Assembly (NCBI GenBank): GCA_937944075.1
Contig: CALDZZ010000177.1
Location: 1-12,394 of the forward strand
Reading direction: 5' to 3'
Length of the DNA stretch: 12,394 bases
DNA from: an uncultured Rhizobiaceae group bacterium
GTDB lineage: Bacteria > Pseudomonadota > Alphaproteobacteria > Rhizobiales > Rhizobiaceae
Shown here: positions 7,337-12,394 of the stretch, piece after piece
Position numbering within the stretch: position 1 is the first letter of the stretch
How the letters are laid out: each line of letters begins with the position of its first letter
Translations under genes and position numbers: made by a program
The notes under the pieces: generated by a model
Told to the model about the DNA's origin: nothing
What the model saw: only the letters and a program-made list of their open reading frames with translations
Database searches by the model: none

Positions 7337-8596
7337 TTACAAATTCCTGATGCGCAATTTCGTGATTCTGTTCTTTTCACGCTTTAAAACAGCAAAACGC
7401 TTACCATAGAAAGTAAATGTCTGTTTTTCATCCGGTATCATTTGCGCAGCATGAATAACAAGCCCGGCGATGGTATTGGCCTCTTCATCCGGTAATTCCC
7501 AATCCAGCGCACGATTTAAATCGCGCAAGGGCACTCCCCCCTCCACAATCCAGGAACCATCCGCCTGCGGGTTAACACCGGAGACTTCCTCGTCATGTTC
7601 ATCGGCAATTTCACCAACAATCTCTTCCAGAATATCTTCAAGTGTAACCAGGCCTTCAACTTCACCATACTCATCAACCACCAGGGCTATATGCGCCTTC
7701 TCACGCAAGAATGCGTTGAGCTGGTCTTTCAGGGTTGTTGTTTCAGGAACAAACCATGGTTTGGAGGAAATCTTTTTGATGTCCAGCAATTTTACATCAT
7801 TTTTCTTGCCAGCCAACGCTCGCAAAACATCCTTAGAATGGATAACGCCAATGATGTTGTCGCTGTCTCCCTGCCACAAGGGAATACGGGTATAGGGGCT
7901 TGAAAGTATCTGTTTGATAATCTGATCAACCGGGTCATCTGCATTGATGCTTTCCATGTTGGTACGGTGGATCATGACATCGGAAATTTCCAGTTCGTGA
8001 AGATCAAGAATACCGCCCAAACGGTCACGGTCATCCTTGATCACCGAGCCATCACGGTGAAGCATTTCCACTGCGCCTCGCAATTCCTCATGAGGGGTCA
8101 ACAAGTCATCACTACTGATGGGCGCGCCGACAAGTTTCAAAATCGCACGCACCAGCCACCCAACACCCTTTGCAAGGGGGGCAAAAACAATTACCAGCAC
8201 GCGGATTGCGGGTGCAACAGTGACAGCAAACTTGTCAGCATTGGCAAGCGCTACCGATTTTGGCATCACCTCGGCAAAAATAACAACAAGCGCGGTCATG
8301 ACGATGGTCGCAACAGCAACGCCCACTTCTCCAAACAGACCAAGAAAAAAACTGGTCGCCAATGCGGACGCCAGAATATTGACAATGTTGTTGCCGATAA
8401 GCAATGTCCCGATCAATTGTTCACGATGCTCAATCAGTTCGGTCACCTGCTCGGCGCGTTTATCACCATTCTTTTCAAGCTGATGCATTCTCGCGCGAGA
8501 AGCGGCCGTCAACGCTGTCTCCGAACCGGAGAAAAAACCTGACAGAATAATCAGCAGGAGAATTACAAGAAACGTAAGTAGATAAGCTGTGGTCAT
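7337..8596 (-). CDS. CNNM/CorC/HlyC-family transporter with CBS pair
   Basis: A 419-residue inner-membrane protein of the CorC/TlyC ('hemolysin') family, homologous to CNNM Mg2+ transporters. The DUF21/CNNM membrane domain covers about 1-160. It has hydrophobic spans near 5-28, 62-88, 92-115 and 125-158, and conserved motifs FFSGSETALTAAS (21-33) and AEVMPKS (108-114). Two CBS domains follow (about 205-265 and 275-332; VDEYGEVEGLVTLEDILEEI at 307-326 is a classic CBS segment and probably part of the nucleotide site). A CorC_HlyC C-terminal domain runs from 345 to 418. Old 'hemolysin' labels for this family are misleading; Mg2+ or other divalent-cation efflux is the better-supported role. The start overlaps the aroB stop by 4 bases (ATGA, 8593-8596), and no Shine-Dalgarno is seen, so translation is probably coupled. 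Confidence 0.93.
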   Translation of the reverse strand: MTTAYLLTFLVILLLIILSGFFSGSETALTAASRARMHQLEKNGDKRAEQVTELIEHREQLIGTLLIGNNIVNILASALATSFFLGLFGEVGVAVATIVMTALVVIFAEVMPKSVALANADKFAVTVAPAIRVLVIVFAPLAKGVGWLVRAILKLVGAPISSDDLLTPHEELRGAVEMLHRDGSVIKDDRDRLGGILDLHELEISDVMIHRTNMESINADDPVDQIIKQILSSPYTRIPLWQGDSDNIIGVIHSKDVLRALAGKKNDVKLLDIKKISSKPWFVPETTTLKDQLNAFLREKAHIALVVDEYGEVEGLVTLEDILEEIVGEIADEHDEEVSGVNPQADGSWIVEGGVPLRDLNRALDWELPDEEANTIAGLVIHAAQMIPDEKQTFTFYGKRFAVLKREKNRITKLRIRNL

Positions 8597-9714
8597 TTGG
8601 AGAGTTGATCCGTTAAAAAGCCCGAGACTTCACTGGGCGGTATATCATCAGCTATATAGGATTTGCCAATACCTTTTGTAAGGATAAATGTCAGCGCACC
8701 GCGTTTCACCTTCTTGTCTTGTGCAATAAAGCCCATCAGCGTTTCCACACTTGGTAGCTCGCCCGGGATCTGGGAAATCTCTGTGGGTAGACCAACAGCC
8801 TTCAAATGTGCTTCTACCCGCGAGACATCATCTATCGAGCATTGGTTCAGCCGGTTTGAAAAGCGGTGTGCCAAAACCATGCCGATAGCAACCCCTTCGC
8901 CATGCACCAGCCTTGAACCGTCATATGCCGTATAGCCTTCCAGGGCGTGGCCGAATGTATGCCCAAGGTTGAGAAGCGCACGCTGCCCGGCCTCGGTTTC
9001 ATCTGCCGCAACAACTTCAGCCTTGGCCTCACATGAGGTTTTGATGGCATGCGCCAGGCCGTCACCATGCGAAAATACATCCGCATGATTTTTCTCAAGC
9101 CAGGTGAAGAAATCAGGATATTTAATCAAGCCGTATTTGGCGACTTCCGCATAACCGGCTCGGAATTCACGCTTGCTCAAGGTCTTCAGGACATCCAGAT
9201 CAATCAACACTTCTTCTGGCTGATAAAAGGCCCCAACCAGATTTTTCCCGTGCCTTGAATTAATGCCCGTTTTTCCGCCAACGGAAGAATCCACCTGTGC
9301 AAGGAGTGAGGTAGGTACCTGAATGAACTTCATCCCCCTTCTTGCAACACTGGCCGAAAAGCCTGCCAGGTCCCCGACAACCCCGCCACCAAAGGCAATT
9401 ACCAGATCATTCCGTTCAAGCCTTGTGGCAAGGATATCATCCACAACCGATTGGAAAACATCCCATGATTTTGATTGCTCACCGGCAGCAACTTCAATCG
9501 TGAAATGTTCGATATCGCCTTCATCGAGATAGTGCCGCAAGCTTTTGCCATGCGCCAAATTGACGTTTGTATCGGTGATAATGACACAACGCGCCTTGCT
9601 GGAGACGGCTTTTACAGCCTCACTGATGCCAGACAAAATGCCATTTCCGATTTTGATATCATAAGAACGGTCGCCCAGGTCTACGCGAACCAGATTGTCA
9701 TTATTGCGTTTCAT
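8593..9714 (-). CDS. aroB: AroB, 3-dehydroquinate synthase
   Basis: Second shikimate-pathway enzyme: it converts DAHP to 3-dehydroquinate using NAD+ and a divalent metal in the cytoplasm. It has 373 residues, normal length. Visible motifs: nucleotide-binding GGGVVGDLAGF (109-119); PTSLLAQVDSSVGGKTGIN (134-152), which carries phosphate- and substrate-contacting residues; and AGYAEVAKYG (186-195). By family comparison the metal ligands are Glu190, His252 (in NLGHTFGHALE) and His271 (in VHGEGVAIGM). All are present. Both ends are coupled by ATGA overlaps: with aroK upstream (9711-9714) and the CorC-type gene downstream (8593-8596). Confidence 0.97.
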   Translation of the reverse strand: MKRNNDNLVRVDLGDRSYDIKIGNGILSGISEAVKAVSSKARCVIITDTNVNLAHGKSLRHYLDEGDIEHFTIEVAAGEQSKSWDVFQSVVDDILATRLERNDLVIAFGGGVVGDLAGFSASVARRGMKFIQVPTSLLAQVDSSVGGKTGINSRHGKNLVGAFYQPEEVLIDLDVLKTLSKREFRAGYAEVAKYGLIKYPDFFTWLEKNHADVFSHGDGLAHAIKTSCEAKAEVVAADETEAGQRALLNLGHTFGHALEGYTAYDGSRLVHGEGVAIGMVLAHRFSNRLNQCSIDDVSRVEAHLKAVGLPTEISQIPGELPSVETLMGFIAQDKKVKRGALTFILTKGIGKSYIADDIPPSEVSGFLTDQLSK

Positions 9715-10286
9715 GACGGATCTTTCAGATGTTCATCCAGCGCTTCCAACACCACGTTGCGCATTTCGGATTTTGTACCACTTTGTGACTGTATATGTAA
9801 TTCCGCTTTTGCATAAACAGGTTCACGCACTTGCAACAGCTTGGACAGGATTTCCCGAGGATCACCCTGTTTGAGTAGCGGGCGTTTGTTGGGGCGTCTG
9901 CCAACCCGTTCCATCAACAAGTCAAGATCTGCCTTGATCCAGACAGAAAGGCCGTGCCTTGAAATTACAGCGCGTGTTGGCTGCGCCATGAACGCCCCGC
10001 CACCCAGCGCAAGAAGAACAGGCCCTTCTGACAAGATGCGTTCGATCACGCGCTCTTCCAGACGTCGAAACTCCTCTTCGCCATATTCGGCAAAGATATC
10101 AGCAACCGTTCTTCCCGCCGCCGCCTCAATCTCCGTATCTGCATCCTTGAACTCAAGCCCAAGTTTTCGCGCCACCATTTTGCCAATGGCAGACTTTCCA
10201 CATCCCATCATCCCCAGCAGCACAATACTGCGTCCGTTTAATCTGGATAAAATCCGGTTTGCCCGTGATTGTCTTCTTTTTGTCAT
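9711..10286 (-). CDS. aroK: AroK, shikimate kinase
   Basis: Phosphorylates shikimate to shikimate-3-phosphate with ATP. It has 191 residues, slightly longer than E. coli AroK (about 173) because of a basic N-terminal extension of about 17 residues. Motifs: Walker A GMMGCGKS (25-32, Lys31); DAD (48-50), a shikimate and Mg2+ contact; FRRLEE (73-78); GGGAF (95-99); and RPLL (135-138), the lid arginine region. The ATG at 10284-10286 is the only reasonable start, since an in-frame TGA lies six codons upstream. No obvious Shine-Dalgarno is present. It is the first gene of a tightly overlapped aroK-aroB-CorC-type operon, divergent from the xerD unit. Confidence 0.96.
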   Translation of the reverse strand: MTKRRQSRANRILSRLNGRSIVLLGMMGCGKSAIGKMVARKLGLEFKDADTEIEAAAGRTVADIFAEYGEEEFRRLEERVIERILSEGPVLLALGGGAFMAQPTRAVISRHGLSVWIKADLDLLMERVGRRPNKRPLLKQGDPREILSKLLQVREPVYAKAELHIQSQSGTKSEMRNVVLEALDEHLKDPS

Positions 10287-10323
10287 GGTATCAAAACAAG
10301 TAAATCAAATCTGTTAAGCCCTT

Positions 10324-10351
10324 TCGATACCATAAGCGGAGCAAGGTCAAG
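10324..10351 (-). promoter_or_regulatory. Weak candidate promoter for the aroK operon
   Basis: On the minus strand, CTTGAC (10346-10351) is followed after 16 bases by TATCGA (10324-10329). The CTTGAC form of the -35 box is common in alphaproteobacteria, while the -10 match is poor. It would give a leader of about 30 bases before aroK. Confidence 0.3.
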
Positions 10352-10432
10352 CCATGAATAGCATGTTGACTCTTGCCATTTGGCTACCAGTTTTACATAA
10401 AGGGGCTGTAATCAGGATGGCAGAGGGAAATC

Positions 10433-10579
10433 ATGCCAAGTTTATTCAGGTTTTTATTCTTCATCGCATTCATCGCGGCCATTTTTTATGGCAGCATGTA
10501 CGCGCTGACAGTTTTTGTAGAGCCCAATCCAAGAGAAATGTCTGTCAAAATTCCTGCCAACAAACTCAACCCCAAGTAA
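10433..10579 (+). CDS. Small single-pass membrane protein upstream of xerD (48 aa)
   Basis: A short frame from ATG 10433 to TAA 10577-10579, 48 residues. It begins MPSLFRFLFFIAFIAAIFYG. A Shine-Dalgarno, GAGGG (10423-10427), lies 5 bases before the ATG, better than that of many larger genes here. Residues about 4-29 form one hydrophobic span. The 19-residue tail is polar and proline-containing (EPNPREMSVKIP). The positive-inside rule gives no clear answer, because Arg6 at the start is balanced by Arg and Lys in the tail. It ends 12 bases before xerD, so the two are probably co-transcribed. From memory, similarly placed short membrane proteins with a VEPxPRE-like segment occur in other Rhizobiales, but I could not check. 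Function is unknown; there is no resemblance to a toxin-antitoxin pair. Confidence 0.75.
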   Translation: MPSLFRFLFFIAFIAAIFYGSMYALTVFVEPNPREMSVKIPANKLNPK

Positions 10580-10591
10580 CAGGATCTTTCC

Positions 10592-11521
10592 TTGAAGGAA
10601 TTTCACCTCGCTGAAGCATTTCTGGAAATGATGAGTGCCGAACGCGGTGCCGCCAAAAACACATTGACTTCCTACGAGCGCGATCTTGCCTTTTATGGCG
10701 AGCATCTTTCAAACATCGGCACGCGTTTTTCAGATGCTCAGACACAACACGTGGAAAAACATCTGCAAAACCTGAATGCAGAAGGCATGTCTGCTTCAAC
10801 ACAGGCGCGGCATCTTTCTTCAATTCGCCAATTTCACAAATTCCTGTTCGCAGAAGGCATCAGAACCGATGACCCCTGCGCTACCATCGACAGCCCCAAA
10901 CTTGGCCGCCCTCTCCCCAAAATCATGAGCATTGAAGAAGTCGATCAACTCATCGGACTGGCGGAAGAGGAAGCAACTTCTAAAGAGGGAACCTCAGCCA
11001 AACGCTTGAGAGCAGCCAGATTATATGTCTTGATTGAAATGCTCTATGCAACCGGTCTTCGTGTGAGTGAATTGGTAAGCCTGCCAAGAACGGCTGCAAA
11101 CGCTTCAGGCAGGTTTTTGACAATCGTTGGCAAGGGAAACAAGGAGCGCATTGTGCCACTGTCCGACAAGGGCAAGGATGCGATCGCCTTGTACATGTCT
11201 CATCTGAAAGCCGATGGCAAAAATAACGATAGTAAATTCCTCTTCCCCGCAAATTCAGCGACAGGCCATTATGCAAGACAGGTCTTCGCAAGAGACTTGA
11301 AAGAACTGGCACTACGCGCAGGACTGGACGCCGCCAAAATTTCACCCCACGTCATGCGCCACGCTTTCGCCAGTCACCTGTTACAAAACGGAGCGGATTT
11401 ACGAAGTGTGCAACAACTATTGGGACACGCAGATATTTCAACAACGCAGATATATACGCATGTGCTGGATGAACGGTTGAAGCAATTGGTTGAAGAGCAT
11501 CATCCTTTGGGGAAGATTTGA
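10592..11521 (+). CDS. xerD: XerD, tyrosine site-specific recombinase
   Basis: A 309-residue tyrosine recombinase that, with XerC and FtsK, resolves chromosome dimers at dif. The N-terminal SAM-like core-binding domain covers about 5-90 (ERGAAKNTLTSYERDL). The catalytic domain runs from about 110 to 300. All catalytic residues are present: Arg157 (GLRVSEL), Lys181 (VGKGNKER), His253 and Arg256 (SPHVMRHAFASHLL), His279 (LLGHADIS) and Tyr288 (TQIYTHV). I take the TTG at 10592 as start, because it gives the usual N-terminal length and AGGA (10581-10584) lies 7 bases upstream. The first in-frame ATG (10628) would cut into the DNA-binding domain. XerD is preferred over XerC or a phage integrase because of the housekeeping context, but XerC/XerD assignment by sequence alone is not absolute. 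Confidence 0.92.
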   Translation: MKEFHLAEAFLEMMSAERGAAKNTLTSYERDLAFYGEHLSNIGTRFSDAQTQHVEKHLQNLNAEGMSASTQARHLSSIRQFHKFLFAEGIRTDDPCATIDSPKLGRPLPKIMSIEEVDQLIGLAEEEATSKEGTSAKRLRAARLYVLIEMLYATGLRVSELVSLPRTAANASGRFLTIVGKGNKERIVPLSDKGKDAIALYMSHLKADGKNNDSKFLFPANSATGHYARQVFARDLKELALRAGLDAAKISPHVMRHAFASHLLQNGADLRSVQQLLGHADISTTQIYTHVLDERLKQLVEEHHPLGKI

Positions 11522-11522
11522 G

Positions 11523-11969
11523 ATGGCGGAATTTCTGGAAAACGTAGCAATAATAATAGGTACATTTTTCTACTTATTTGGATTTGCCATATCAGCAATC
11601 ATAACAATCATTAGCCTTGTTCAGATTATCTTAGAAGGCAACTTGAAAGGCTTTTTACTTTTAACGCTTTTATTAGGCTTAATTATTCCAGCATATATGT
11701 TTTTCGGCTATGAAAAGGCTATATCGATCATTGCTATAATGATGATTTTACTATCAACCAGGATATTGGTTTTAGATAAACCAAAATCAAAGACCTTGGC
11801 TATTTGCATATTTGTAATGTCTTTTGCCGCGCTGACTCTTATTGTATTGTTTTACTTACAAAATCAAAGCGAAATTATGATTGGGAATTTGGTAGTGTTT
11901 ATATTTATGCTTATGACACCTGCAATTTTGGCAAGATTATCCATAAGAAGTTTTTCTAAAAAAGCCTAA
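11523..11969 (+). CDS. Unrecognised AT-rich multi-pass membrane protein (148 aa)
   Basis: I do not recognise this family. The frame from ATG 11523 gives 148 residues, strongly hydrophobic, with four or five likely membrane spans: about 8-36, 43-63, 66-84, 92-112 and 118-137. It ends in a basic tail, SIRSFSKKA, and no catalytic motif is visible. The start lies one base after the xerD stop; GGGGAAG at the end of xerD may act as a distant Shine-Dalgarno. A longer frame from 11490 overlaps xerD and starts with an unconvincing MKSIILWGRFE. Two 60-base lines in the gene count to about 33% GC (40 of 120), against about 52% for one secA line, and Ile/Leu codons are often ATA and TTA. This suggests recent acquisition, though hydrophobic proteins are naturally T-rich. 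Its stop overlaps that of the opposing acyl-CoA dehydrogenase gene. Confidence 0.72.
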   Translation: MAEFLENVAIIIGTFFYLFGFAISAIITIISLVQIILEGNLKGFLLLTLLLGLIIPAYMFFGYEKAISIIAIMMILLSTRILVLDKPKSKTLAICIFVMSFAALTLIVLFYLQNQSEIMIGNLVVFIFMLMTPAILARLSIRSFSKKA

Positions 11970-12394
11970 GCCTGCTTTCTAACGTCCTTGGACACCTCCA
12001 CATACCCATCACGTGTCTGGGGCACTTTCATATCCAACAATTTGCCAGCAACTTGAGTGCGCAATATCTGTGCTGTGCCGCCGCCAATGGTGAACATGCG
12101 CACGTCACGGTACATGCGCTCGAGTTCTTCCTGGTCGCCATAGCCTCGCGCGCCAAACATCTGGAGTGAATCGTTTACAGTCTTGATCGCTGCTTCAGAC
12201 GCGAAGAGTTTTGCGCGTGCTGCCATCATCATATCCGGAAAACCTGAAGCAGAAGTCTTTGCTGATTGTGCCGCCTCATGCAGCATTAGGCGAGAAGCAT
12301 GAACGCTTGCATCCATATCAGCAATCATCCATTGAAGCCCTTGAAACTCGGCCAACGGCCTGCCAAATTGCTCGCGCTTTTTGAGATAGGCCTT
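11966..12394 (-). CDS. Acyl-CoA dehydrogenase, C-terminal part (N-terminus beyond window edge)
   Basis: The open frame runs from the right edge to TAG at 11966-11968 and gives 142 residues. This is the C-terminal helical domain of an FAD-dependent acyl-CoA dehydrogenase, which oxidises acyl-CoA to trans-2-enoyl-CoA and passes electrons to ETF. Recognisable segments: KREQFGRPLAEFQGLQWMIADMD near the fragment start (given here as KREQFGRPL then AEFQGLQWMIADMD), FGARGYGDQEELERMYRDVR, and IGGGTAQILRTQVAGKLL. The position that holds the catalytic Glu in short/medium-chain enzymes (YEGTAQ-type) is Gly here, codon 12080-12082. Some subfamilies carry the base elsewhere or use other substrates, so the exact substrate is not callable. 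No start codon lies inside the window; an in-frame TTG near 12355 is internal. Confidence 0.92.
   Translation of the reverse strand, partial: KAYLKKREQFGRPLAEFQGLQWMIADMDASVHASRLMLHEAAQSAKTSASGFPDMMMAARAKLFASEAAIKTVNDSLQMFGARGYGDQEELERMYRDVRMFTIGGGTAQILRTQVAGKLLDMKVPQTRDGYVEVSKDVRKQA

Noticed and set aside
7967..8542. Long plus-strand open frames opposite the CorC-type gene (and similar frames opposite secA, aroB and argJ)
   Set aside because: They are antisense to well-conserved genes, have low-complexity or improbable compositions, and lack ribosome binding sites.
10366..10399. TTGACT (10366) with TACATA (10394) as a promoter for the small gene and xerD
   Set aside because: The spacer is 22 bases, too long for a sigma-70 promoter, and no shorter pairing gives a good -10 box.
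10592..11521. xerD as an integrase marking a mobile island with the AT-rich gene as cargo
   Set aside because: The protein has housekeeping XerD length and motifs, follows a conserved-looking context, and no attachment-site repeat, tRNA or phage gene is visible nearby.

Overview
The window looks like core chromosome of an alphaproteobacterium, most likely of the order Hyphomicrobiales (Rhizobiales). The argJ / parvulin-type peptidyl-prolyl isomerase / secA cluster, the aroK-aroB-CorC-type transporter cluster, and the protein sequences themselves (for example the SecA N-terminus and the AccA SPEAGASILW block) all fit that group. Base composition is moderate: one 60-base secA line counts to about 52% GC. 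That is low for soil rhizobia and could suit a marine or host-associated lineage. The genus is not determined.

Layout, left to right. 1-1119 (-) is argJ, whose C-terminus lies beyond the left edge. 1153-2040 (-) is a secreted PpiC-type peptidyl-prolyl isomerase, probably co-transcribed with argJ. 2041-2291 is a divergent promoter region with a perfect 10-bp inverted repeat and a good sigma-70-like promoter reading toward secA. 2292-4958 (+) is secA. 4996-6195 (-) is a lipoprotein YafK-type L,D-transpeptidase, convergent with secA. 6305-7261 (-) is accA. 7337-8596 (-) is a CNNM/CorC/HlyC-family transporter, 8593-9714 (-) is aroB and 9711-10286 (-) is aroK; these three are chained by two ATGA overlaps. 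10433-10579 (+) is a 48-residue membrane protein followed after 12 bases by xerD (10592-11521, +, TTG start). 11523-11969 (+) is an AT-rich gene for an unrecognised multi-pass membrane protein. 11966-12394 (-) is the C-terminal part of an acyl-CoA dehydrogenase that continues past the right edge.

How the genes fit together. SecA drives preprotein export, and the neighbouring PPIase probably folds exported proteins in the periplasm. The L,D-transpeptidase-like lipoprotein acts on peptidoglycan, and AccA feeds fatty acid (envelope) synthesis. AroK and AroB catalyse two shikimate-pathway steps and are translationally coupled to a probable Mg2+/divalent-cation transporter. XerD resolves chromosome dimers with XerC and FtsK at division. 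ArgJ belongs to arginine biosynthesis.

I found no convincing undescribed multi-gene system, phage, transposon, CRISPR array, tRNA or rRNA. The least explained items are the AT-rich membrane protein beside xerD, the 48-residue membrane protein upstream of xerD, and the palindromic promoter between the PPIase gene and secA.
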